Notes: a model not told the origin generated them from the sequence alone. Counted from the first letter of the stretch, positions 41,624 to 50,462 are shown. The stretch: DNA of 64,000 bases from an uncultured Bacteroides sp. (GCA_902492205.1 CABUKU010000001.1:310001-374000); one strand, 5' to 3'. Numbers and translations: made by a program.

Positions 41624-42785
41624 TCAATACTTTCCTTTCATCGGAGAGCGTGGTGGCGAAGATATAAATGTCTCCGCCATCTTTTAGTTTAAGCCGTTTC
41701 CTCAGCTCGGCTACCGCTAGGGGGAAGTTGCGTACTGTGATGTTTGCTTTCTCCGTTCCGTTCAAATGCTCTTTCACTTCTTTCTTGTTCAGAGTGAAAG
41801 TACTTTCCGTTTTGAATACTCTTCCGGGAAAGTGGGGAATGTAGGTATCGGAAGTGTATAAGTGGCTGTTCGGATGAAGCTTGTCGAGTTCATATGCCTT
41901 TGCTATGCTTTTATAAGCTCCTGCTTTTAGTATGGATGCATTCGGTTCATATAAGTACTTGCCCGTTTGCTTGGCATAAGTGCAATTTACGTTTTGTTCT
42001 TCTTTCCGGGTGAACGAGAACTTTTGCATGCTGCCGTCCCTGCTTATGTTAATACAGTGTATGGGTACTTCTTTCTGTTCCACCTTATTTAATATAAGGA
42101 GTAATTCTTTGCATTCGTTGGAGGCGGAGATGATATGGACTTCGCCGGTACGTGGCAAGTCGTGAAGTGCCAGTGACAAATCCAGCATGGGAGAGAGTTT
42201 AATCATTGTTGTCTTTGCCTTGTTCAGCAAGAGAGGAGATAACTCTACGGCATCCGGTTCGCAATCGGAAATGGCAACCGTCTTGCCGCCATGCTCGTTT
42301 CTGCGTGCAGGATCGAGAAAGATGCAATCTGCCTCTTTCATTTGCTTCAGATATTCCACTCCGTCGATGTTCACCACTTGGATGTGGTTCAAACCTAAAA
42401 GGGGGAAGTTATGTTTGGCTATGTCGCACAGTTCGGTTTGCCTTTCCACATAAACGGCTTTTGTAAAGTTGCGGGAGATGAAAGCGCAGTCTATGCCGAA
42501 ACCTCCGGTGAGGTCTGCAAACGTGTCGCCTTTTAATAAAGATGCTTTGTAGTTTGCCGTTGCTTCCGATGAGCATTGTTCCATGGAAAGATGTTTCGGG
42601 TAAAGCAAATCATCCGTCATGCTCCATGAGGGTATCTTATCTGCTGCTGCCTGCCGTCCTGCAATTTGTGTAATGGCAACGGGCATGTCTACGTCGGGAT
42701 ATTTACGGGCTTGCAGGGCAAGACCTTTCACATCATCGTGCAGATGCTCTTTGATAAATTCACGGGTTGCGGTGGATAACATCAT
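41604..42785 (-). CDS. class I SAM-dependent methyltransferase with THUMP-like C-terminus
   Basis: A 393-residue methyltransferase. Residues about 90-230 form the Rossmann fold: FADLTGGFGIDCAFISRNF (motif I, SAM binding), then AVYVERQTELCDIAKHNF (motif II, acidic-residue region), and DCIFLDPARRNEHG (motif IV, DPAR). The C-terminal part (about 320-393) matches the THUMP-like domain found in Bacteroidota methyltransferases, suggesting an RNA substrate. The N-terminal 80 residues are helical and include ITQIAGRQAAADKIPSW. Second Met is an equal start choice. Its 3' end overlaps the mechanosensitive channel gene. Confidence 0.8.
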   Translation of the reverse strand: MMLSTATREFIKEHLHDDVKGLALQARKYPDVDMPVAITQIAGRQAAADKIPSWSMTDDLLYPKHLSMEQCSSEATANYKASLLKGDTFADLTGGFGIDCAFISRNFTKAVYVERQTELCDIAKHNFPLLGLNHIQVVNIDGVEYLKQMKEADCIFLDPARRNEHGGKTVAISDCEPDAVELSPLLLNKAKTTMIKLSPMLDLSLALHDLPRTGEVHIISASNECKELLLILNKVEQKEVPIHCINISRDGSMQKFSFTRKEEQNVNCTYAKQTGKYLYEPNASILKAGAYKSIAKAYELDKLHPNSHLYTSDTYIPHFPGRVFKTESTFTLNKKEVKEHLNGTEKANITVRNFPLAVAELRKRLKLKDGGDIYIFATTLSDERKVLIKCLKP

Positions 42786-42823
42786 GGCTTATATGCTTTC
42801 TTTACTGCAAAAGTAGAAATAAA

Positions 42824-42862
42824 AAAGGAGATTCCTCACTTTGCTGCTTGGAATCTCCTTTT
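42824..42862 (-). terminator. terminator of the DUF4840 lipoprotein gene
   Basis: 13-bp perfect stem (42824-42836 with 42850-42862), T-run following on the minus strand. Confidence 0.85.
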
Positions 42863-42886
42863 AAGAACGGTTTAGGTATGAAACAT

Positions 42887-43510
42887 TTATTTCTTCTTTA
42901 GGTCGAATATGAAGTTCATTGCTTCAAAGCCCGGATAAGCTTTGTCACCTACTTCCACATTCTCCACTGTAAGAGGGAATTTTAATAAGTTGCTTTCGTA
43001 AGCGTAGTTACCTTTATCCGGAGTAGAGATAGTCACTTTTATTTTCAGTGCTTCTTCTCCTTCTCCGATAGTCAGTTCGAGAGGTTTCGGATCGAAGGTG
43101 AGGTAAATGCTGTCTTGCTTGGCAGACATATTTGCCTTGTAGCCTATCTTGTAATTAATATCGCCAACCTTTTTGATAATATCCGGAGCCGCGTCTTCAC
43201 CTACAATTGCAGTGATGATACCATCCACCGGGAATTTCTCGAAACGAACGCTATCTGTTTTAACTATGGCATCTACATCCGTGCCCTGAGGTTCTTCTGT
43301 CTCACCTTCTGCCTTCGGGGCGGGTTCAACAAAATACATTTTACCTGCATAAGTACCTTCTACATCGGTAACGGAGATTGTGGGAACTTTTGAATCATCG
43401 TCGTTATCACAAGAAGAAACGGTAATCATTAATCCTAAAGCAATTACCGAAAACAAAAGTTTGCCAAAGCCAAATGCCATTTTCATTTTACTAAATTCTT
43501 TCATTTTCAT
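42887..43510 (-). CDS. DUF4840-family lipoprotein
   Basis: A 207-residue predicted lipoprotein. Hydrophobic signal (about residues 12-30) ends in MITVSSC, lipidated Cys near residue 34, followed by DNDDDSK, an acidic surface-export-like tail. The body is beta-rich and matches DUF4840 (a Bacteroides lipoprotein family of unknown function); residues 45-60 (VTDVEGTYAGKMYFVEP) are typical of lipocalin-like folds. An alternative start at Met9 (43486) would shorten the N-region. It is monocistronic; upstream lies the 900-base gap with array 3. Confidence 0.7.
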   Translation of the reverse strand: MKMKEFSKMKMAFGFGKLLFSVIALGLMITVSSCDNDDDSKVPTISVTDVEGTYAGKMYFVEPAPKAEGETEEPQGTDVDAIVKTDSVRFEKFPVDGIITAIVGEDAAPDIIKKVGDINYKIGYKANMSAKQDSIYLTFDPKPLELTIGEGEEALKIKVTISTPDKGNYAYESNLLKFPLTVENVEVGDKAYPGFEAMNFIFDLKKK

Positions 43511-43765
43511 TAAATAAATTAGATTTTACTTTCTGCAAGGACTCTCCCTGCAAGTTCAATAATTAAGGTGTACGTACAAAGAGTAAATGAGCGGAGTTCA
43601 AGAATACTGCACAAAAACGTTGGGATATATTAATTTTGTTATTCGCTAACATAATTTAAACCGACTGATATGTAAAACAAAGCTCTGCATAAAGATTGTC
43701 GTTGGAGCCGTTAATTTTAATAGGCTTACGGTATATATTTTCTGATTTCCCCAGAAGAATTTAGC

Positions 43766-43849
43766 GTCCCACAGTTGTGGTACGATCATCCCACAATCAT
43801 GAGACGATCGTCCCACATATATGAGACGACCGTCTCACAATTGTGGGAC
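43766..43849. repeat. array 3: four 22-bp dyad repeats
   Basis: Units start at 43766, 43788, 43810 and 43832, each an 18-bp dyad of the form GTCyCACAnnTGTGrGAC with linkers gatc, gatc and gacc. Unit 4 (gtctcacaattgtgggac) pairs throughout with one G-T pair. Period and unit count equal those of arrays 1 and 2, with yet another sequence. It lies in the gap 43511-44079, about 255 bases upstream of the DUF4840 gene. I found no convincing long inverted repeats around this one. Confidence 0.9.
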
Positions 43850-44079
43850 ACTAAATATATCCTTACTAAGTGGAAAATATTCCTATATCTTTTAGTAAAT
43901 AATGTGCTTATTATTTAAAATATTTCCATGTCTTTGCAATAGTTCTCCCGCCTATCTCAGCGTAGTGCAGTGGGAGGATTGTTGCGGAAGCATTACGATA
44001 TTATTCCTGCACTAGCAACGTTCCTTTTGCTCTCCCCAATGAAATAAAAGGGATGAAAGCTTAAGAAAAGGCGGAAATA

Positions 44080-44307
44080 ATGAAAGAGTCGAGAGTCTTG
44101 GATTCCTATCTTGCTGTTCTCGAATCGTTTGCTATCCTTTTCAAAAAAGATTATATTGAGAGAAAAATGATTATCACTTCTTCCATAAGTCGGACACTTA
44201 GTGATATATATTATCATCTCCAGTTGGATGATTACATAACCTGTTCCAATACAGTTTATCCCAATCTTGCTTCGCTTTGCAGGGAATTGTGGAAAGGTAA
44301 TCTATAA
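44080..44307 (+). CDS. doubtful small hypothetical protein
   Basis: A 75-residue frame beginning MKESRVLDSYLAVLESFAIL, with no recognisable family and no clear promoter. A competing minus-strand frame (43993-44217) overlaps it. Its composition is protein-like (leucine-rich, helical), and it lies just downstream of array 3, which is why it is listed. Confidence 0.25.
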   Translation: MKESRVLDSYLAVLESFAILFKKDYIERKMIITSSISRTLSDIYYHLQLDDYITCSNTVYPNLASLCRELWKGNL

Positions 44308-44360
44308 AGAGAGATGAATATCGGGGGTGAGATAAGAAAAGAGTCTCTTTGAAATAAAAA

Positions 44361-44392
44361 ACGGATTTTCCTAAGTTAATTGGAAAATCCGT
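44361..44392 (-). terminator. terminator of the GIY-YIG gene
   Basis: 11-bp perfect stem (44361-44371 with 44382-44392), T-run on the minus strand. Confidence 0.85.
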
Positions 44393-44422
44393 AATAATAA
44401 TTAGAGTAGTATGTTTACTAAT

Positions 44423-45280
44423 TTACTCGTTTACATTACGTTTCACTTTATCAAGCGTTTTATTCTCGTAGTTCTTCCATTTATTCCATCCATTTGCCGA
44501 GCGTCCTAAAACTACTCCGGCGGCAGTGCTTGGAGATGAGAAAACATAATCGTGAGTAAATTTATATGTTTCCCCTGTTTGGATAAGTATGCCTTCTTCC
44601 AAGAGTCTTTCTCTCATATCTATTAGGAAATTATGACATGATGGTGCTGTGTTTATTTTTGCTTCGGAGTTCTTGAAAACAACGAAACCTTCATCTGTTA
44701 AATTTCCTTCTGCGAAAACTCCGTTACCTTTAAGTTTAAAAATGTCCGAAACTGTGGTTGAAACTGTTTCTCTAGAGATAGATTCAAAAAGAGGGAATCC
44801 TAAAGTTGAAAGAAGAACTTTTGCTGTATCGAAACAATCAAGCATATCTGCCTCCATACTTTCGGTTACATAAGGTCTGTTGGAAGCAGAACTGTTGTCA
44901 AGTACATAACGATTTATTTCTTTGGCTTTAGTAATTGCTGTATGTTCTAGGAATTTCACATGTGTTTTGGTGAATGCATGAGTTTTAGATATAATAACTG
45001 CTGCATAATTCCAAAAGTCTTTTTTTCTTTGATGTTCTGATAAACGAACTTTGCAGTCTTCAGCTTCTCCGATATACACCATTGGTTTTCCACCTTCGGT
45101 TTCTCCAAAAAGGAAGTAAAATCCCACATTTTCTAATTCGTTACGTTGTAGAATATAATCAAATTGGTTTCTGGGGAAAAGTATAGCTTTTACTGTACGG
45201 TTGGTAATTTCTGCTATTCTTACACCTCTCGGATTACCATCTGGTAAGAATATTTGTATGGTTTGTGGTTGTACTGGCAT
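44423..45280 (-). CDS. GIY-YIG nuclease with DUF4357-like C-terminus
   Basis: A 285-residue protein. The GIY-YIG core occupies about residues 50-120: GFYFLFGE supplies the GIY motif (GFY), MVYIGEAEDCKVRLSEH supplies YIG and the conserved Arg, and VKFLEHTAI supplies the catalytic Glu. The C-terminal region (about 200-285) resembles DUF4357 (GVFAEGNLTDEGFVVFKNS, and SPSTAAGVVLGRSANGWNKWK, a very characteristic end). Proteins of this arrangement occur alone or beside restriction-modification and defence genes. It lies 200 bases left of the tRNA-Met element, just outside it. Confidence 0.85.
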   Translation of the reverse strand: MPVQPQTIQIFLPDGNPRGVRIAEITNRTVKAILFPRNQFDYILQRNELENVGFYFLFGETEGGKPMVYIGEAEDCKVRLSEHQRKKDFWNYAAVIISKTHAFTKTHVKFLEHTAITKAKEINRYVLDNSSASNRPYVTESMEADMLDCFDTAKVLLSTLGFPLFESISRETVSTTVSDIFKLKGNGVFAEGNLTDEGFVVFKNSEAKINTAPSCHNFLIDMRERLLEEGILIQTGETYKFTHDYVFSSPSTAAGVVLGRSANGWNKWKNYENKTLDKVKRNVNE

Positions 45281-45444
45281 ATTATTAGATTTAATATTAT
45301 TAATAATTATTTTTTGATTCTAATATGTCTTACAAAGATAGGAAAAACAAACTTATGACAGTGAAACAATTTAATGAAGATTTATTTTTCTTTCTTTCTT
45401 ATGGTTAGGTAATGGCTTTTCTATTATTGGTCTAGTTATAAATT

Positions 45445-45480
45445 AAAAAAGCTTATTCTTAAAATAGAATAAGCTTTTTT
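45445..45480 (-). terminator. original terminator of tRNA-Met, displaced by the element
   Basis: 15-bp perfect stem (45445-45459 with 45466-45480), 6-base loop. It abuts the left att repeat at 45482, exactly where the 3' end of the tRNA would lie if the element were excised. Confidence 0.7.
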
Positions 45481-45481
45481 A

Positions 45482-45528
45482 TTGTGGACCAGCCTGGGCT
45501 TGAACCAGGGACCTCCAGATTATGAGTC
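45482..45528. repeat. left attachment site: partial tRNA-Met duplicate
   Basis: 47 bases identical to 58946-58992, covering the 3' half of the tRNA-Met gene from the anticodon loop to the 3' end. After it the sequence diverges at once. Classic attL/attR structure of an element integrated in a tRNA gene. Confidence 0.95.
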
Positions 45529-45654
45529 GCAAATAATTGGCTATCAATACTTTCTATTTGTTTTCTTGTTTTTTCTTAAGGCTTGGAAACCAAGCCCTAA
45601 GATAGTATTTTTTTTTCAAGTAATATCTCCTCTTTTCCTCTATTTTCCTGAGAT

Positions 45655-45675
45655 GCGTGCAAATTGTGTGCAATT
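45655..45675. promoter_or_regulatory. candidate recombinase arm sites, left end
   Basis: Two TGTGCAA-type motifs in tandem (cgtgcaa and tgtgcaa), about 130 bases inside the left att site. The same paired motif occurs twice near the right end, which is how arm-type integrase sites are placed. Confidence 0.5.
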
Positions 45676-45684
45676 AGATTTATA

Positions 45685-47448
45685 TCAAAAACTAAAACCG
45701 AATAATTTACCTTCATCCCCTGAATCATCAAGGGTTAGACATTTTTCCTCTTTAGTGAATGATTCTAATATTTCAGTAGGTAAATCATCCTCTATTGAAG
45801 TAAATATGTATTGAATATCGTAAATTTTGCAATATACTTGCATGAGTTCTATAAATTTTTTCTTTTTGCGATTATCAAGTCCTTCCAATACACCATCATG
45901 ATACACAAAACGGTAAAAAGAAAACTTACGATATGCTATTAAAACTGCTACATCGAAAGCAACACAAAGCATTTTACGATAAGTATTTCCCTTACTTTCA
46001 GCTGTGATTTTAGACGATTCCGCTACATCTGTTTTGAACTCTACGTTACCATTATCATTTTGCGTAACATATAGGAGTGCCTCGGCGTTGAATACAGTGC
46101 GAAAAACATCGTTGAATATTTTTTTGATTTCTCCGTTAATTGGATTATCTTGATACTTGATATTATCATTTATTTCTTTTATTGCAGCCTCAAGCTTGTT
46201 GTCTATCTCAGATACAATATCTTTTAAATTTGCAATTTTGTCGATGCTTTTAAGTTGCTCTTCTAGTCTTGAAATTTCACCTTCAAGCCTGGCTAAGTTA
46301 ATTTGATAGGTTTTGAATTTTTTGAAAGAATCTTTAGATTGTAAAACATCTAAAGTTTCATTCCTTTGTGTGTTTAACTCTTGCAATTTCTGACGTACAC
46401 TTTGTAACTCTTCTGTAATAGCCTTAATGCGCTCTTTTAAATACTTATTTCTTTCTTTTGTAATATCATTATTAAACTGTATTAATTCTGTATAGCCTTT
46501 AGTCAAAGACTGCGGAAAATAAACCTTAACATCAGAATATATATCTTTTAACTGTTCCAAATCAAATGAAACAGAATTAGATATAGATTTTTGAGCTTTA
46601 TCTAACTCATACGAAAGACTATATTCTAAAGAATTTAACTCAGCAATAGAATTCTCAATATTGTCAATGAGATTTTTATTTAAACTACGTTCTTGTTTGT
46701 AGAAATTAAAGCTATCTATTTGTTCCTTAATTTCTTCTAGCTCTAAATGTTTTAATGCTATTCGCCCCTTAATTTTGTCAATCTCTCCTTCATCAACAGA
46801 GAACTCGTTTTTTATACTATTTATAAATTGGGTTTGATTCTCTATCTGACTGTCAAAGTTATACTTTTTAGTTAATAATTCACCATTAAATCCAAGAAGA
46901 TCAAACATGAAAGGTTTCCAATCAATATGTTTTCCATTTTGGAATTTTCCTAATTGGAAAACATCATTGTAATCACTTTGGCTTCGTAAAAAATATGTTA
47001 TTGATTTTCTATAACTCCAATTAGTCAGAACATCAAAAGCAAGATACTCATTTAATGTTTTTATACTTGGTGATAACCCCATATCAGTGATGTCCCATTC
47101 TGAATCATCACTTAAACGAGATTTTTGATTATTCTTTTTAAATGAGATTTTATTGGGTTCATCAATACTGCGACGAATGGTCAAATAATCACCTGAATTT
47201 AAAAGAATTTCTAGATACAAAATAATTCCTTTAAATTTAGTCTCAAATCTCTTGAAAATATGTTTTTTATCTATTTGCTTTAGTAACATAAAATCTAAAG
47301 CACTAATTAGTGTTGATTTCCCAAGATTGTGAGAATCCTTTGTAAGGTCATATTTTTTAGTGACTTTACCTATTACGATATTGATACCACTACTGAACTC
47401 AATATCTTTAAAAGTGCCTGTATTTGAGTATAATTGACTTAATTTCAT
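45685..47448 (-). CDS. ABC-3C system ATPase (DUF2326-like, SMC/RecN-type)
   Basis: A 587-residue ABC-type ATPase. The atypical Walker A is at residues 37-46 (DSHNLGKSTL), as in DUF2326/YydD-like proteins. A long coiled coil fills about residues 190-420 (KIKGRIALKHLELEEIKEQI). The C-terminal half has a signature-like SKGNTYRKMLCVAFDVAVL near 490 and Walker B-like FVYHDGVLEGLD near 520. Third gene of an operon with the small middle component (4-base overlap) and a PD-(D/E)xK nuclease protein, the organisation of the predicted ABC-three-component conflict systems described by comparative genomics. It probably senses foreign or damaged DNA and controls the nuclease; this is inference. Confidence 0.8.
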   Translation of the reverse strand: MKLSQLYSNTGTFKDIEFSSGINIVIGKVTKKYDLTKDSHNLGKSTLISALDFMLLKQIDKKHIFKRFETKFKGIILYLEILLNSGDYLTIRRSIDEPNKISFKKNNQKSRLSDDSEWDITDMGLSPSIKTLNEYLAFDVLTNWSYRKSITYFLRSQSDYNDVFQLGKFQNGKHIDWKPFMFDLLGFNGELLTKKYNFDSQIENQTQFINSIKNEFSVDEGEIDKIKGRIALKHLELEEIKEQIDSFNFYKQERSLNKNLIDNIENSIAELNSLEYSLSYELDKAQKSISNSVSFDLEQLKDIYSDVKVYFPQSLTKGYTELIQFNNDITKERNKYLKERIKAITEELQSVRQKLQELNTQRNETLDVLQSKDSFKKFKTYQINLARLEGEISRLEEQLKSIDKIANLKDIVSEIDNKLEAAIKEINDNIKYQDNPINGEIKKIFNDVFRTVFNAEALLYVTQNDNGNVEFKTDVAESSKITAESKGNTYRKMLCVAFDVAVLIAYRKFSFYRFVYHDGVLEGLDNRKKKKFIELMQVYCKIYDIQYIFTSIEDDLPTEILESFTKEEKCLTLDDSGDEGKLFGFSF

Positions 47449-47681
47449 CGTAATAACTCTATAGTATCTAAATCCTTATTATATTGTATTTTTCCTAATA
47501 AATATAGGAAACTAAGAGTTGGTGAAAATACTTCTTTAGCATTTTCGCCTTGTGCAAATATCAATCTATCAAGAAGATCATCATATTTCATAATCTCTGA
47601 GACTTGAAGAATCTTCAATATGATGCCTCCCAAATTAACCACAGAGAGGTTCAAATCTAAATATTTATTAGGGACTATCAT
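47445..47681 (-). CDS. ABC-3C system middle component
   Basis: A 78-residue protein (MIVPNKYLDLNLSVVNLGGI, ending LLGKIQYNKDLDTIELLR). The beginning MIVPxKxL.x and the C-terminal FLYLLGKIQY segment resemble the middle-component-6 type winged-helix proteins that link the ATPase and effector in ABC-3C systems. It overlaps the upstream nuclease gene and the downstream ATPase gene by 4 bases each (ATGA), so the three are translationally coupled. Confidence 0.75.
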   Translation of the reverse strand: MIVPNKYLDLNLSVVNLGGIILKILQVSEIMKYDDLLDRLIFAQGENAKEVFSPTLSFLYLLGKIQYNKDLDTIELLR

Positions 47682-48625
47682 TTTGTTTTACCTATATCAC
47701 AATTAAAATACATGAAGTGAACAAATATCCGGAATAAGTTTCTTCTATCTTTTATTTCTTCTTTGTCTAAATCAACAATGGTATTTACAATATGTTCGAT
47801 AACTTCCATGAATGAAGGAAATTCATCTCTATGCTGTATTATATATGCTTGTAAATCAGCGACAGTATTTTGATATTTTAAGGTGTATCGTTTGTTTTTG
47901 GGGTCTTTAAGAAACTTCTCAATCTCACCAAAGTAAGGTAATGATTGTTTCTTTATAAAATCAAAATATTCATTACTTAGATTGTTCAATAGATTTTTTT
48001 CCTCTTTATCGATATTTAATAAAGTATTATTCTCATTGTTTGGTACAAAGTTTAAATAATCGTTCACATCACTAAAAAGTAAAATAACCTCTTGAATATC
48101 TTTTTCGTAAAATCGCTCAGGTGCATTGAATTTATGGAGACCAAATTGCAAAACGATTTTAGGATAGGATGATAAATATGAATCAAGTTGCTCTTTGCCC
48201 ATAATATCCGCATTTTTTATACTTAGTTCTTGAATTAACTTTTCGATAATTTTTGGATGCTCGCCACCAGTTAATTTTCTGTTAGTAAAAAGTAAATAGT
48301 TATCGAAAGGATGTTCTTTTTGTACTTCTAATAAACGATCTATTTCTTTCGCTACTATGCTTGTTTGATTTTTATAGAAATTATTATCAGAGCAACTAGC
48401 CTCAGAAGAAGTAGTATGTTTTGCCTGTATTACGAATATTCCTTCCCATTGTGATGCACTTGATGGGAAACATGTCGCTTTTCCTTCAAACCAGCTGTCT
48501 TTTCCTTCATCTTTTCCTTGGGAAAATGTTTTGCAACCTATACCTAATATATTATGGCAAATGGCAATAATAAGATTCTCAAAATCTATTTCATTTAAGT
48601 TCTCATATTGATATTTTGTGTGCAT
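47678..48625 (-). CDS. ABC-3C effector: PD-(D/E)xK nuclease-like protein
   Basis: A 315-residue protein, first gene of the operon. The N-terminal 100 residues look like a Mrr-type PD-(D/E)xK nuclease: FENLIIAICHNI (Glu16), GKDEGKDSWFEG (Asp43 as the likely metal ligand) and FVIQAKH (Gln67-x-Lys69, the QxK variant). Residues 100-160 complete the fold (NYLLFTNRKLTGGEHPKI). The C-terminal half is helical and would be the ABC-3C C-terminal domain. A DNA-cleaving effector held in check by the ATPase is the expected logic. Nothing about target specificity can be read. Confidence 0.75.
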   Translation of the reverse strand: MHTKYQYENLNEIDFENLIIAICHNILGIGCKTFSQGKDEGKDSWFEGKATCFPSSASQWEGIFVIQAKHTTSSEASCSDNNFYKNQTSIVAKEIDRLLEVQKEHPFDNYLLFTNRKLTGGEHPKIIEKLIQELSIKNADIMGKEQLDSYLSSYPKIVLQFGLHKFNAPERFYEKDIQEVILLFSDVNDYLNFVPNNENNTLLNIDKEEKNLLNNLSNEYFDFIKKQSLPYFGEIEKFLKDPKNKRYTLKYQNTVADLQAYIIQHRDEFPSFMEVIEHIVNTIVDLDKEEIKDRRNLFRIFVHFMYFNCDIGKTK

Positions 48626-49238
48626 ACTTCTCTATTTTTCTGCAAAGTAACATTTTATTTTCAAATTGGCTTTGATTTTTAATAGAATATTTCAGAAATA
48701 AATGAATCCCTAGTTATATATTTTGTTTTATTGTATCGATAGAGTTTAGTTTCTCTTTAATTTCATGACACTTAAGAGCTATTTTCTATCCTTCTTTCTT
48801 ACTTTGTAGTCAATATAGTGTGTCTTATAGTGAATATATTTACACCCATTATAATAAATATACGATATAGTATTGTTCCTGTATCTTAATAGATTTTCAA
48901 ACGTCGTTTGAATATTGGTTCAATACCCTTAAAATTGAGTTTTTTGAGTATAACTACTAAAATATTTAACTTTTATTACGTATTCTGTTTTTGGTGAAAA
49001 TTCTTTGTTTTTTCAGATATATTTTATTTTTCCTCTTTTGTTTACCCAAATATAAATGGCTTATTTATAGTGTATTATATGCTTACATTGTCTTGTTTTA
49101 TCTTTTTTAAGCCATTTGAAAGAATGTCTAAACTGCTCGAAATCAACATTCAAACAGCTTCAAAACGTTTATATTTTCCCAAAAACAAGGATATATAGAC
49201 CATCGCAGGCAATTCAGCTTGCGGGTAATCACTAATTT
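48626..49238. other. gap between defence operon and integrase, with perfect palindrome
   Basis: 613 AT-rich bases without a convincing gene, holding the divergent control regions of the defence operon and the integrase. The one clear signal is a palindrome with 8-bp perfect arms around a single T (ttcaaacg-t-cgtttgaa, 48896-48912), a likely operator. I see no clean TAnnTTTG promoter for either direction. Confidence 0.5.
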
Positions 49239-50462
49239 ATGAATACTTATACAAAAGACGGTATCGTAGTTTCTACGGTGCTTGACTCTCGTACAGTCAA
49301 CAAAGAAGGTAAATACCCTATTAAAATTAAAGTTTACCACCAAAGGAAACCAAAGTATTATTCTACCGGTATCTGCATGACGAAAGAAGAATGGAACAAG
49401 CTGCCGGATAGCAAATCTTCTGAAAGCAGGAAAATCAGTCAAGCCATTGAAAGTAGTTTTTCTTTAGTCCATATGAATGTTGAAGCTCTGGCAGAGAAAG
49501 GAACATTCTCTTTCAATACGCTCAATTTACGTTTGGGAAAAGCTACCGGTGATACTCTGAACAGTGCCATACGAGCTAAGATTGAGGAACTGAAAAACGA
49601 AGAAAGAATCGGGACAATGCAGTTCTATCAAACTACATTGGTAATGGTTGAGGAAGTCGGCGGCAAAGATATTCCATTTAGTACTGTTACGGTTGAATGG
49701 TTGCAAAAATGTGAAAGACTTTGGTCGAAAACGAGAAGTATTTCTACAATCGGTATGCACATGAGAAATATCCGTACTTTGATGAATGAAGCCAAGAGAG
49801 CCGGCGTTATCAAAGAATCGCAATACCCATTCGGAAAAGGTCTGTTCGAGATAAAGACCGGTATCGGAAGAAAGAAAGGATTGACAAAGAAACAGTTGAA
49901 GGCCATTTTCGATTATAAGAGTGAAAATGAAACCACTAACAGGTATAAAGACCTTTGGATGTTCATTTACTTGTGCAACGGCATCAATCCTACAGACATG
50001 CTGAAGTTGAAGTTCTCGGATATTGTGGACGGTGAAATATGTTTTGTGAGACAGAAAACAGAGCGCACAACAAAGAATAGGAAAGAGATACGTGCAGTTG
50101 TTTCTCCCCAATTACAGACAATAATTGACAAGTGGGGAAACAAACCGTTACCCGATAATTATATATTTCCCTATATGAAAGGGAATGAAACGGCCATAGG
50201 GCGTAAAGCGATTGTACGTGATGTTGTCAAGCGAATCAACAAGCGTATGAAGTTGATAGGTGAAGAATTGGGTATAGGTAATATCACCACATACACTGCA
50301 AGACATTCATACGCTACCGTATTGAAACGAAGCGGAGCCAATATTTCTTATATAAGTGAATCTTTGGGACATACCGACCTGAGGACTACGGAAGCATATC
50401 TGGCGAGTTTCGAAAAAGAGGAGCGTGCTAAGAACACTAACCTTTTGACCTCGTTTTTGTAG
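49239..50462 (+). CDS. tyrosine recombinase (integrase) of the element
   Basis: A 407-residue Bacteroidota-type integrase. Residues about 10-95 form the arm-binding domain (KIKVYHQRKPKYYSTGI), about 105-205 the SAM-like core-binding domain, and about 215-400 the catalytic domain. Motifs: LCNGINPTDMLKLKFSDI in the box I position, FVRQKTERTTKNR (catalytic Lys strand), TTYTARHSYATVLKRSG (box II Arg), SLGHTDLRTTEAYL with the nucleophilic Tyr. The first Arg of box I is Asn and the first His of box II is Tyr, substitutions I believe are frequent among Bacteroidota recombinases. It presumably integrates at the tRNA-Met site, yet lies 3.7 kb from the nearer att site. Confidence 0.9.
   Translation: MNTYTKDGIVVSTVLDSRTVNKEGKYPIKIKVYHQRKPKYYSTGICMTKEEWNKLPDSKSSESRKISQAIESSFSLVHMNVEALAEKGTFSFNTLNLRLGKATGDTLNSAIRAKIEELKNEERIGTMQFYQTTLVMVEEVGGKDIPFSTVTVEWLQKCERLWSKTRSISTIGMHMRNIRTLMNEAKRAGVIKESQYPFGKGLFEIKTGIGRKKGLTKKQLKAIFDYKSENETTNRYKDLWMFIYLCNGINPTDMLKLKFSDIVDGEICFVRQKTERTTKNRKEIRAVVSPQLQTIIDKWGNKPLPDNYIFPYMKGNETAIGRKAIVRDVVKRINKRMKLIGEELGIGNITTYTARHSYATVLKRSGANISYISESLGHTDLRTTEAYLASFEKEERAKNTNLLTSFL

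Noticed and set aside
43993..44217. 74-codon minus-strand frame
   Set aside because: Overlaps the slightly better plus-strand frame at 44080; no similarity or promoter.
45482..45814. 110-codon frame from the left att site
   Set aside because: It reads through the tRNA duplicate and the arm sites and into the end of the ATPase gene on the other strand.
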